Shown here one piece after another: positions 1-6,452 of a stretch of DNA of 9,111 nt. The DNA comes from Nitrospinota bacterium. Lineage in GTDB: Bacteria > Nitrospinota > Nitrospinia > SZUA-224. The notes under the pieces are model-generated. The model did not search any database, was not told the origin of the DNA, and saw only the letters and a program-made list of their open reading frames with translations. How positions within the stretch are numbered: position 1 is the first letter of the stretch; each line of letters begins with the position of its first letter. The stretch is from NCBI GenBank assembly GCA_016212345.1, contig JACRGM010000142.1, positions 1 to 9,111 on the forward strand. Direction: 5' to 3'. Made by a program: the position numbers and the translations under genes.

Positions 1-118
1 CAAATTTTTATAAAAATCATTATTCCATCATTCCATTATTCCAGAAATGTTCAAAAAGAAGAAAGCATCTGAGATGCCACTTATATTTCAATAGGTTGTA
101 GAGTTTCCGAGACGTTTA
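1..118 (+). repeat. Diverged intergenic repeat, copy A (downstream of nuoF)
   Basis: The 125 bp after nuoF contain no gene. Read on the + strand, they align with the minus strand of 6453-6580. Shared blocks in the same order are clustered ATTCCA units (22-44), CAGAAAT..TCAAAAA (about 42-58), TTATATTTCAAT (81-92) and a GT-GA-TTT-CGAGACGTT block (about 99-117). The middle is diverged, with insertions or deletions. The repeat may begin before the window. Confidence 0.55.
48..78 (-). terminator. Terminator-like hairpin downstream of nuoF
   Basis: On the minus strand GCATC-TCA-GATGC (77-65) is followed by TTTCTTCTTTTT. The stem has only 5 bp, but its position 50-60 bp after the nuoF stop and the T-rich tail fit an intrinsic terminator that would end the nuoA-F transcript. 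Confidence 0.4.
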
Positions 119-125
119 ATCCCCT

Positions 126-1406
126 CTATACCAAAAAACTATCTGGAAGAGGACATCTCTTCTCCTTTATATGTTCCTCAAATTCATCCCTGAAATGCTT
201 AAGTAGCCCCTGTATTGGCCATGCCCCTGCATCTGAAAGGGCACATATCGTATTCCCCTCCATATTAGAGGCTATATCGAGGAGTGTATCAAGATCATTT
301 ATCTCTCCTTCCCCTCTTTCGATCCTTGATATAATCTGGTGCATCCATGCTGTCCCTTCCCGACACTGGGTACACTGACCACAGCTTTCATGTCTATAAA
401 AACGGGAAAGGACACAACCTACACGTACCATACATGTGGTATGATCCATGACAATAACAGCACCTGTCCCTATGGAGCTCCCAGCCTTCATAAGGGAATC
501 GTGATCCATCTTTACATCAACCATATTAGCAGGGAGTATCTTGGTAGAGGAACCCCCAGGGATCACACCTTTTAGCTCATTATCATTCCTGATACCACCT
601 GCATGTTCGTAAATGATCTCCTTTAGAGAGACACCAAAGGGTAATTCATATACCCCTGGCCTCTTAACATGTCCGCTCACCCCAAAGAGGGTATTCCCTG
701 TGCTCTTTTCAGTACCTATCCCCTTAAACCAGTTAGCTCCCTTCTTTATGATATGAGGGATATGGGAGAATGTCTCTAAATTATTTATTGTAGTAGGGTA
801 TCCCCATACACCATACCCAGCAGGGAATGGGGGTTTCTTTCGTGGCTGACCCTTCTTTCCCTCTATTGACTCCATAAGACCTGTCTCCTCACCGCAGATA
901 TAAGCGCCTCCGCCCCTATGGATATATATATCTACATTAAAACCTGTACCGAGTATATCCTTACCAAGATATCCATTCTCGTATGCCTCATCAATTGCCT
1001 TCTGTAATATCTTTGCCTGTGATGCATACTCTCCTCTGATATAGATGTATACGGTATTGACACCCATTGCATAGGCACCAATAATTAACCCCTCAATAAG
1101 CTGATGAGGGTCATTCTCTATTATCTGTCTATCCTTGAATGTCCCTGGTTCTGACTCATCTGCATTGCAACAGATATACTTTGGTCTCCCATTATCCCTT
1201 GGCATGAAACTCCACTTAAGCCCTGTAGGGAATCCTGCCCCACCACGTCCTCTTAGACCTGATCTCTTTATCTCCTCTATAATCTGTTCAGGGGAGAGCT
1301 CCTTTAAGGCCTTTTCCATGGCCTTGTAACCCTCACCATGATTCAGATACGCCTTAATAACTTCTGAATTAGGGACAGTAAAATTCTTTGTTAAGTATCT
1401 CTCCAT
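126..1406 (-). CDS. nuoF: NADH-quinone oxidoreductase subunit F (NADH-binding, FMN and 4Fe-4S)
   Basis: NuoF is the cytoplasmic entry point of complex I: it oxidises NADH through FMN and passes electrons to the N3 4Fe-4S cluster. The 426-aa protein has every hallmark. The glycine-rich nucleotide motif GRGGAGFPTGLKW is at residues 53-65. NADESEPGTFKDR is at 81-93. GAYICGEETGLMESIEG is at 167-183. The N3 cluster ligands are SCGQCTQC (Cys342, Cys345, Cys348) plus Cys388 in NTICAL. The spacing matches E. coli NuoF and the length is normal for the family. The ATG (1404-1406) follows the nuoE TGA after one base, so the two are almost certainly translationally coupled; only a weak, distant AGGG precedes it. 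The stop is TAG at 126-128. No nuoG follows within the remaining 125 bp. Identification is essentially certain. Confidence 0.98.
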   Translation of the reverse strand: MERYLTKNFTVPNSEVIKAYLNHGEGYKAMEKALKELSPEQIIEEIKRSGLRGRGGAGFPTGLKWSFMPRDNGRPKYICCNADESEPGTFKDRQIIENDPHQLIEGLIIGAYAMGVNTVYIYIRGEYASQAKILQKAIDEAYENGYLGKDILGTGFNVDIYIHRGGGAYICGEETGLMESIEGKKGQPRKKPPFPAGYGVWGYPTTINNLETFSHIPHIIKKGANWFKGIGTEKSTGNTLFGVSGHVKRPGVYELPFGVSLKEIIYEHAGGIRNDNELKGVIPGGSSTKILPANMVDVKMDHDSLMKAGSSIGTGAVIVMDHTTCMVRVGCVLSRFYRHESCGQCTQCREGTAWMHQIISRIERGEGEINDLDTLLDIASNMEGNTICALSDAGAWPIQGLLKHFRDEFEEHIKEKRCPLPDSFLV

Positions 1407-1407
1407 A

Positions 1408-1872
1408 TCACGCTAATGACCCTATTATCCTATCTATCTTATCTTCGGTTAGATTTTCGTAATAGTCTTCATTTATCTGCATCACAGGGGCTGTACCACA
1501 ACTCCCCAGACATTCAACCTCTGAGAGGGTAAATCTCTTATCCTCTCTGGTTTTTCCAACATCAACCCCTAATCTCCTTTCAAGATAATCGACAATATGC
1601 CTGCCCCCGAGGAGTGAGCAGGAGAGATTTGTACATACCTGAATATGATACTTACCCACCTCTCTGGTATTGAACATGGTATAAAAGGAGACCGCCTCTT
1701 TGACCTCAATAGGAGGGATATCAAGTATCCTTGCTATCTCTTCAATTGCCTCCTCTGATATCCATCCCCTATCCTTCTGTACAATATGAAAGGTTGGTAA
1801 AAGTCCACCCCTCTTCTCTGAATATCTTTTTATTACACCTTCAATCGCTCTTATTGCATCTTCTGAAAGCAT
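1408..1872 (-). CDS. nuoE: NADH-quinone oxidoreductase subunit E (2Fe-2S, thioredoxin-like)
   Basis: NuoE partners NuoF in the NADH dehydrogenase module of complex I and carries the N1a 2Fe-2S cluster. The 154-aa protein shows an N-terminal helical segment (about 1-60, with the family-typical GWISEEAIEEIA near 36-47 and SFYTMF at 62-67). A thioredoxin-like half follows, with four cluster cysteines in the pattern CxxxxC...CxxxC: Cys80, Cys85, Cys121 and Cys125. Length and spacing are normal. The ATG at 1870-1872 is preceded by GGAAGAAAG, a reasonable ribosome-binding site. It is separated from nuoD by 272 bp that hold a MITE-like element and a hairpin repeat, an unusually large gap for this operon. 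It abuts nuoF with a one-base spacer. Confidence 0.97.
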   Translation of the reverse strand: MLSEDAIRAIEGVIKRYSEKRGGLLPTFHIVQKDRGWISEEAIEEIARILDIPPIEVKEAVSFYTMFNTREVGKYHIQVCTNLSCSLLGGRHIVDYLERRLGVDVGKTREDKRFTLSEVECLGSCGTAPVMQINEDYYENLTEDKIDRIIGSLA

Positions 1873-1901
1873 CTTTCTTCCGAAAATAGCATTTCACCCT
1901 A

Positions 1902-2027
1902 CTATAGATTTCCATATAACAAATTACACGGCGTTATCAGTCGAAATCCTCGACAACGTACTACTCAGTACGCCTTACTCGGATTTCTCCTTCTAGCCTT
2001 GTGTAATTTATTATCTGAAAATCTATA
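1902..2027. mobile_element. MITE-like element, copy 1, between nuoD and nuoE
   Basis: A 126-bp non-coding element bounded by imperfect terminal inverted repeats of about 28 bp: the left end reads CTATAGATTTCCATATAAC, and the right end read backwards gives TATAGATTTTCAGATAAT. Both arms continue into AAATTACAC. The interior is highly palindromic: CGTACT-ACTC-AGTACG lies inside a GAAATCC...GGATTTC pair. It shares both ends, but not its middle, with the element at 4833-4962. TA dinucleotides at both outer edges would fit a TA target duplication as in IS630/Tc1-type MITEs (inference). No open reading frame is present. Confidence 0.65.
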
Positions 2028-2066
2028 CAAAGGCACGGACAAACAAGTTTGTCCATGCCACCCACC
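2027..2066 (-). repeat. 40-bp hairpin repeat, copy 1 (nuoD-nuoE gap)
   Basis: It contains the palindrome GGACAAACAAGTTTGTCC extended to GGCAC...TGCC. In the nuo transcript this folds as a 12-bp stem closed by a CUUG tetraloop, with a single U-G pair. It abuts the right end of the MITE-like element. It differs from the copy at 3369-3408 by one base in 40. Only TTT follows the stem on the transcribed strand, so it does not look like a strong intrinsic terminator. Confidence 0.8.
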
Positions 2067-2111
2067 TGAAGTTAATAATAATCAAAAATCGAAAATAACC
2101 TCAGCTACATA

Positions 2112-2147
2112 GTGCCTGACCGAAAACTAGTGTCTGAACCAAAACTA
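2112..2147 (-). repeat. 18-bp tandem duplication covering the nuoD stop codon
   Basis: GTGCCTGACCGAAAACTA (2112-2129) and GTGTCTGAACCAAAACTA (2130-2147) are directly adjacent and match at 15 of 18 positions. The nuoD stop TAG is the last triplet of the second unit on the + strand. Because 18 is a multiple of three, the other unit supplies an in-frame second TAG. Confidence 0.7.
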
Positions 2148-3335
2148 CCTATCACATTCCCCCCCTATAAGATTTATCATATCAAAGGTGGGTATAATGT
2201 CTGCTATCAATCCCCCTTTCACCATCCTTGGCATTGCCTGTGTTATGGCAAAACAGGGTGCTCTTACCCTGCATTTGACAGGTTTTCCACCCCCATCACT
2301 CACAAGGTAGAAACCGAGCTCTCCATTGGCACCTTCTACAGCAAAGTATATCTCTCCCTTTGGTGGCTTGATCCCCTCAGTGACCACCTTAAAATGATCT
2401 ATTAACTCCTCCATACTCGTATATACATAATCCTTAGCAGGTAATCTGATTCTCGGATCATCTATATTTATAGGCCCGTCAGGGATACCCTTTAATGCCT
2501 GCTCAACAATCCTCATGCTCTGTATTATCTCCTCCATCCTGACAAGATATCTATCAAAGTTGTCACCCTTCTCTCCTACGGGGACCATCCAATCCAGTTG
2601 ATCATAGATAAGATAAGGATTTGCCTTTCTAACATCATAAGGTACGCCACAGGATCGAAGGCATGGACCTGTAAATCCATAGGCAATGGCCTCTTCTGAA
2701 GATATGGCCCCTACATCCCTCATACGGTCGAGGAATATCCTGTTCTTTGTCAAGAGCTTATCAACATCATTATAGAGAGACCTACTCTTAGTAAATGCCT
2801 TCTTGACCCTTTCCTTGAAATCAGAGGGAAGATCTCTATACAAACCACCTATCCTTATATAGTTTGAGGTCAATCTTGCACCGCACACACCCTCTAATAA
2901 CTCCCACATCAGCTCCCGTACCTCAACAAAATATAAGAAGGCAGTAAAAGCGCCCAATTCCAGGGCAGCAGCCCCAATATTGGTGAAGTGATCTGCCAAT
3001 CTTGCGATCTCACTTGTTATGACCCGGATATATTTGCATCGCTCAGGGATATCTATCCCAAGGAGCTTTTCAACCGCCATTGCATATCCCACATTATTAA
3101 TTATCGCAGAGTTATAATTGAGTCTATCAGTATAAGGGAAGACCTGACACCATGTTCCATTTTCACACATCTTCTCAAATCCACGGTGCAGATAACCTAT
3201 CTCCACATCACAGTCAACCACGGTCTCACCATCAAGGGTGAGTAGGAACTTTACAGTGCCGTGGGTCGCAGGATGAGACGGCCCCATATTGAGCACCATA
3301 TAGTTAGTATGCAACCCTTGCTTTAGATCTGTCAT
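2145..3335 (-). CDS. nuoD: NADH-quinone oxidoreductase subunit D (49-kDa homologue)
   Basis: NuoD, together with NuoB, forms the quinone-reduction pocket of complex I and descends from the large subunit of NiFe hydrogenases. The 396-aa protein has the N-terminal loop motif GPSHPATHG (18-26). Its second histidine, His25, corresponds to the quinone-contacting His38 of Thermus Nqo4. YLHRGFEK is at 48-55. YTDRLNY ends at Tyr74, the expected quinone-binding tyrosine. RIGGLYRDLPSDF lies in the middle and the C-terminus is the conserved GECDR. NuoC and NuoD are separate genes, not fused. Both flanking gaps (116 bp to nuoC, 272 bp to nuoE) carry copies of the same hairpin repeat. The ATG at 3333-3335 has only a weak upstream Shine-Dalgarno. 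The TAG stop lies in an 18-bp tandem duplication, giving a second in-frame TAG 18 nt further on. Confidence 0.98.
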   Translation of the reverse strand: MTDLKQGLHTNYMVLNMGPSHPATHGTVKFLLTLDGETVVDCDVEIGYLHRGFEKMCENGTWCQVFPYTDRLNYNSAIINNVGYAMAVEKLLGIDIPERCKYIRVITSEIARLADHFTNIGAAALELGAFTAFLYFVEVRELMWELLEGVCGARLTSNYIRIGGLYRDLPSDFKERVKKAFTKSRSLYNDVDKLLTKNRIFLDRMRDVGAISSEEAIAYGFTGPCLRSCGVPYDVRKANPYLIYDQLDWMVPVGEKGDNFDRYLVRMEEIIQSMRIVEQALKGIPDGPINIDDPRIRLPAKDYVYTSMEELIDHFKVVTEGIKPPKGEIYFAVEGANGELGFYLVSDGGGKPVKCRVRAPCFAITQAMPRMVKGGLIADIIPTFDMINLIGGECDR

Positions 3336-3368
3336 CTATTAACTCTGAAAATACCCTTTCGCCTTCCC

Positions 3369-3408
3369 ACAAAGGCACGGACAAACAAGTTTGTCCATGC
3401 TACCCACC
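3369..3408 (-). repeat. 40-bp hairpin repeat, copy 2 (nuoC-nuoD gap)
   Basis: Same sequence and orientation as the copy at 2027-2066 except T at 3401 for C at 2059, which unpairs only the outermost base of the stem. In the nuo transcript it gives an 11-bp stem with a CUUG tetraloop in the 116-bp nuoC-nuoD spacer. Here it stands alone, without the MITE-like element, so the two repeat types are independent. Confidence 0.8.
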
Positions 3409-3451
3409 CACATCTCTTATATCCTCTATCAGATTTGGAGACAAACAAACT

Positions 3452-3943
3452 TTAATTCTTAGGCCCTATCAGGGGTTGCCGTCCTTGAACAGGATAATCC
3501 TTTCTCAAAGGGTGCCCCTTAAATTCCTTATATAGGAGGATCCTCCTTATGTCTGGATGTCCTTTAAAGATTATGCCGTACATATCGTATGCCTCTCTCT
3601 CGAACCAATTTGCCCCTATCCAGAGAGATATTATGGAATCTATTGAACAGTCAGACTCTGAGACAGGCGCCTTTATCCTGACCCTATGATTATGTTCAAG
3701 TGAGTAAAGGTGGTAAACAACCTCGAACCTCGGTTCTTCCCGGATATTCAGATAGTCAACCACTGTAAGATCCATCATAAAATTGTAGGCAAGCCCCTTT
3801 TCATCCCTTAAGAATCTACAAACCTCTACTATATCCTCTTTCTTGATTATTACTGTATCATCACCCCTGAATGAATGGCTCTCTATTATAGAGTCAGGGA
3901 ATTTATCCCTCAATCTCTTTATGGTTACACCATCTTCTGACAT
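3452..3943 (-). CDS. nuoC: NADH-quinone oxidoreductase subunit C (30-kDa homologue)
   Basis: NuoC is a peripheral-arm subunit of complex I that packs against NuoB and NuoD near the quinone site. It carries no cofactor. The 163-aa protein contains the family signature ANWFEREAYDMYGIIFKGHP followed by DIRRILL (residues 111-137). The second conserved block is KGHPLRKDYPV at 142-152. Length is normal for a stand-alone NuoC. The ATG (3941-3943) lies five bases after the nuoB TAA; the AGGGG inside the nuoB tail can serve as the ribosome-binding site, suggesting coupled translation. It is separated from nuoD by 116 bp containing one copy of the 40-bp hairpin repeat. Confidence 0.97.
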   Translation of the reverse strand: MSEDGVTIKRLRDKFPDSIIESHSFRGDDTVIIKKEDIVEVCRFLRDEKGLAYNFMMDLTVVDYLNIREEPRFEVVYHLYSLEHNHRVRIKAPVSESDCSIDSIISLWIGANWFEREAYDMYGIIFKGHPDIRRILLYKEFKGHPLRKDYPVQGRQPLIGPKN

Positions 3944-3948
3944 ATCTC

Positions 3949-4455
3949 TTACACCCCTGCAACAGGTGAGGCCCCCTTAGGCCAATCAGAGAATCTCTCT
4001 TCAGCGACCTTTTTCTGTAGTTTTATAAGCCCATCGAGTACCATCTCAGGTCTTGGGGGGCATCCCGGTATATAGATATCTACTGGGATAAGGGTATCTA
4101 TACCCTGAACAGTTGCATAGTTATTATAGAACCCACCAGAACATGCACATACCCCATAGCTCAAGACCCATTTGGGTTCAGCCATCTGATTGTAGACCTT
4201 AACCAGGATAGGGGCCTGTTTGTGGCTAATAGTCCCTACTACCATCATGAGGTCTGCCTGTCTAGGAGAAAATCTGGGAAGGGCAGCCCCAAAGCGGTCT
4301 AGATCATATCTGGGGCCTGCTACTGACATAAATTCCATACCACAACATGCCGTGATAAATGGATAAAGAAAGAAGGAATATTTACGAGCCCAGTTTACTA
4401 TCTTATTTAATTGGGTCAATATTATATTATCCCCTAGTATCTTCTCTATTCCCAT
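3949..4455 (-). CDS. nuoB: NADH-quinone oxidoreductase subunit B (N2 4Fe-4S cluster)
   Basis: NuoB holds the terminal 4Fe-4S cluster N2, which reduces quinone. From the start chosen here the protein is 168 aa. It has the unusual adjacent ligand pair Cys37-Cys38 (in ACCGMEF), then Cys103 (in GVCAC) and Cys132 (in PGCPPRPE). The spacings of 65 and 29 residues equal those of E. coli NuoB (Cys64, Cys129, Cys158). The reading frame is open back to 4539, where a longer version would begin, but those 28 extra residues are not family-like and would lie entirely inside nuoA. The ATG at 4453-4455 is preceded by GAAAGGGG and overlaps the nuoA stop by 10 bases, a typical coupled arrangement, so I prefer it. 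nuoC follows after five bases. Confidence 0.96.
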   Translation of the reverse strand: MGIEKILGDNIILTQLNKIVNWARKYSFFLYPFITACCGMEFMSVAGPRYDLDRFGAALPRFSPRQADLMMVVGTISHKQAPILVKVYNQMAEPKWVLSYGVCACSGGFYNNYATVQGIDTLIPVDIYIPGCPPRPEMVLDGLIKLQKKVAEERFSDWPKGASPVAGV

Positions 4456-4802
4456 TCTAACGCCCCTTTCTTCCAGACATATCCCAAACCAATCCCTAAT
4501 ACCATTATAAATATCATCATCTCCCATAAACCGAACCACCCAAGTCTCCTGAAGAGAGCGGCCCAGGGATAGAGGAATACAATCTCTATATCAAAGATGA
4601 TGAAGAGCATTGCTACAAGATAAAACTTTACAGAGAAACGCTGTCTTGGTGAGACTATAGGCCTCTCACCACACTCAAAGGGCTCCATCTTATCCGCAAA
4701 GGACTTCTTAGGGCCAAGGATATAGGTAAGAAATAGTATCCCTCCTGCAGTCCCCCCTGCAAGTATAAGCATGATTATGACAGGTATATATTCTCTATAC
4801 AT
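4446..4802 (-). CDS. nuoA: NADH-quinone oxidoreductase subunit A (membrane subunit)
   Basis: NuoA is a small integral-membrane subunit at the junction of the peripheral and membrane arms of complex I. The 118-aa protein shows three hydrophobic segments: about residues 5-28 (VIIMLILAGGTAGGILFLTY), 58-81 and 88-111. The conserved loop motif ECGERP is at about 43-48, and FDIEIVFLYPWA, with its membrane acidic residues, is near 70-81. Length is normal. It is the first gene of the operon. The leader upstream contains a MITE-like element and, beyond it, a strong promoter candidate. The ribosome-binding site is weak (AAGG about 11 nt upstream of the ATG). Its last codons overlap the preferred nuoB start. 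Confidence 0.96.
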   Translation of the reverse strand: MYREYIPVIIMLILAGGTAGGILFLTYILGPKKSFADKMEPFECGERPIVSPRQRFSVKFYLVAMLFIIFDIEIVFLYPWAALFRRLGWFGLWEMMIFIMVLGIGLGYVWKKGALEWE

Positions 4803-4832
4803 AATTTTGTAACCTTAAGTTTGACCGGATTC

Positions 4833-4962
4833 CTATAGATTTCCATAAAAGGAGCACCTCCCGAATAACCCCGAATAATGGGACAGGCGGGATAGGATAG
4901 TCTTGTATAATAAATAGGGTACAATATAAATTGTGCTCTATTTATTATCTGAAAATCTATAG
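4833..4962. mobile_element. MITE-like element, copy 2, in the nuoA leader
   Basis: A 130-bp non-coding element starting CTATAGATTTCCATA and ending in a 21-bp segment identical to the end of the copy at 1902-2027 (4941-4961 here). The outer 10 bp are a perfect inverted repeat (CTATAGATTT/AAATCTATAG), and the arms realign further in at GAGCAC. The interior differs from copy 1 and holds a separate hairpin at 4907-4948 (about 19 pairs, two of them G-T). It lies between the proposed promoter and nuoA, so it is probably transcribed as part of the nuo leader. Confidence 0.6.
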
Positions 4963-4977
4963 ATTGTAGAAAGTTAT

Positions 4978-5006
4978 ATGATATGATAATAGAACCTTTT
5001 TGTCAA
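4978..5006 (-). promoter_or_regulatory. Sigma-70-type promoter for the nuo operon
   Basis: On the minus strand a perfect TTGACA (5006-5001) is followed by a 17-bp spacer and TATCAT (4983-4978), five of six matches to the -10 consensus. Transcription would start near 4971, giving a leader of about 170 nt that passes through the MITE-like element before nuoA. This is the only promoter-like site I see upstream of nuoA. Confidence 0.65.
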
Positions 5007-5015
5007 TAAAATATT

Positions 5016-5033
5016 AAAAAAATCCGGGATTTT
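5016..5033 (-). terminator. Terminator-like hairpin downstream of the 450-aa gene
   Basis: The minus strand reads AAAATC-CCG-GATTTT (5033-5019), with the second arm running into a TTTTTTT tract (5022-5016). It sits about 50 bp after the stop at 5081 and just ahead of the nuo promoter, so it would separate the two same-strand units. The stem is AT-rich and weak. Confidence 0.4.
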
Positions 5034-5080
5034 ATCTTTTGAAAGGTCAAAGACGATCTAAAAATGATTTATCTAGGATA

Positions 5081-6433
5081 TTACGGCAGATCAAGATAAA
5101 TATCAACGCTATCGATTATACCATCAAAATAATATGTATTCCCATATCCTGAAGCGCCAATGCTTATACGCCAATCTTGTGGATCCCTCTGCTGCTGAGG
5201 CAATTTCCAATCCGGATCTTCTGGTACTTCGTCTATAGATTTTGAATCATAATAGTTAGACCATTCCCCGGTCTGAGGATCACGCTCAGAAACCAATAAC
5301 TCTTCTGTTGCTCCGCCAGTTGTATTGCGTTGAACGTAAAACTTAGCATAATACCAAAAAACAGTTTGATTAGTAGATCGCTTCACCCTCAAAACAGCGC
5401 CAGAAGACTCATCTTTTGCTATTAGTTCGTCTACATTGTTAATAACACCATCTGCCACAACAAACTTCACCGCATCTGCAATCACATCACCATTAGCATT
5501 ATCTGATAGGGTCACACCCTCTGTTCCGTCATCCGCAAAGTAATATGTCCCTATGCTAATTTGCCATCCCTCATTATAAGGATCTCCTGATCCTGTGTCA
5601 GGATCATAGGGAGATTCTTGTTGATCCACCCGTACAGTGGTGGAACCATCAGCATGTTTAACAGTAAATGACGCATTGGAAGCATTCTTGGGAGATGCTT
5701 GATACCATACAAAAACCTTATAATCACCAGGACCACTTACTAAAGAAGCCTTCCACTTAACTTTATTGGCGCCAGTACCACCACCCGCATGATAACGATA
5801 GTTATTGCTATACCATGGACCATGGGAATCAACTTCGGGGTATGTATCCCATACGCCTTGTACAATACTAAAGCCGGTATCACTATTGTCAACAACACCA
5901 AACTTTTTGGTAAATAACGCTCTAACTGTATCATCATAAGCTATATATATTGGGGTAATACCTCGCCCTTCAACTACACAATACCATGCGCGGTTTCCAT
6001 TGAGAAAGTTTCTGGTTACTGTTTGGCCGTGGTCTGATGGAAGACTCCATAGCATGAAGTAGGCCGAATATTTAAAGTTTCCTGACAGATAATTATCCCC
6101 ATTAGTGGGAATGCGAACATAACCACCTAGACCTGCACTAGCAGGAGAATTATCAGGGATTCTATTAAGATTCAACCAAGGCCGGGGCGCACGGTCGGGC
6201 TGGAAAATGGGGCTAATGTTTATAAACTCGACATAATCACTATTTTTGATTTCACTGTTGTCCCAGTTACCTATCGAATCCAGAAGATATGATTTTTGAA
6301 TTATGTCATAATTGAATGGGAAATAATGTCTCTCCAGAGCGAAACTCAGGAAAGGCGATAAAAGGAGCATTACACTAAGTGCCACACCCAACATTATCGG
6401 CATAATAGGGCGCTTTATCTTGTTTGGATTCAA
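5081..6433 (-). CDS. Exported protein with golvesin/Xly CBD-like domain inside a LamG-like region
   Basis: I do not recognise the whole protein (450 aa). Residues 1-32 are a clear signal peptide: lysine-rich start, hydrophobic stretch 12-31, probable cleavage after SFA (32), so it should act outside the cytoplasm. Residues 179-326 match the golvesin/Xly CBD-like domain: VVDNSDTGFSI, NNYRYHAGGGTG, YKVFVWY, ASFTVKH, VRVDQ, YYFADDGTEGVTLSDNA, IADAVKFV. The C-terminal end (WRISIGASGYGNTYYFDGII, then DSVDIYLDL) resembles the last strands of LamG/concanavalin-like domains. Residues about 118-178 could be the first strands, which would make the golvesin domain an insertion (inference). No catalytic motif is visible. 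The start is TTG, chosen because AAGGAG sits 7 nt upstream and the signal peptide begins there; the in-frame ATG at residue 11 would remove the basic N-region. The adjacent divergent gene carries the same domain. Confidence 0.8.
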   Translation of the reverse strand: MNPNKIKRPIMPIMLGVALSVMLLLSPFLSFALERHYFPFNYDIIQKSYLLDSIGNWDNSEIKNSDYVEFINISPIFQPDRAPRPWLNLNRIPDNSPASAGLGGYVRIPTNGDNYLSGNFKYSAYFMLWSLPSDHGQTVTRNFLNGNRAWYCVVEGRGITPIYIAYDDTVRALFTKKFGVVDNSDTGFSIVQGVWDTYPEVDSHGPWYSNNYRYHAGGGTGANKVKWKASLVSGPGDYKVFVWYQASPKNASNASFTVKHADGSTTVRVDQQESPYDPDTGSGDPYNEGWQISIGTYYFADDGTEGVTLSDNANGDVIADAVKFVVADGVINNVDELIAKDESSGAVLRVKRSTNQTVFWYYAKFYVQRNTTGGATEELLVSERDPQTGEWSNYYDSKSIDEVPEDPDWKLPQQQRDPQDWRISIGASGYGNTYYFDGIIDSVDIYLDLP

Positions 6434-6440
6434 CGGATTT

Positions 6441-6446
6441 CTCCTT
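6441..6446 (-). promoter_or_regulatory. Ribosome-binding site supporting the TTG start of the 450-aa gene
   Basis: The minus strand reads GGAAGGAGAAATCCG then TTG. AAGGAG is spaced 7 nt from the TTG at 6433-6431. An ATG just upstream (6450) meets a stop after six codons, so the TTG is the best start. Confidence 0.75.
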
Positions 6447-6452
6447 CCATAC

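Noticed and set aside
1980..1993. CGGATTTCTCCTTC shared by the first MITE-like element and the ribosome-binding region at 6434-6447
   Set aside because: A 14-bp match in 9 kb on both strands is not strong evidence of homology, and flanking sequence does not align.
2112..2405. Plus-strand open frame of 97 codons opposite the end of nuoD
   Set aside because: Antisense shadow of a certain gene; no ribosome-binding site, domain or codon support. The same applies to the other plus-strand frames inside the nuo genes.
4456..4539. Longer nuoB reading frame with 28 extra N-terminal residues
   Set aside because: The extra residues lie wholly inside nuoA, do not resemble NuoB N-termini, and a better ribosome-binding site precedes the ATG at 4453-4455.
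5233..5243. CTATAGATTTT inside the 450-aa gene, matching the MITE-like terminus
   Set aside because: Only 11 bp match, it lies within an intact coding sequence, and no partner end is nearby; chance is likely in AT-rich DNA.
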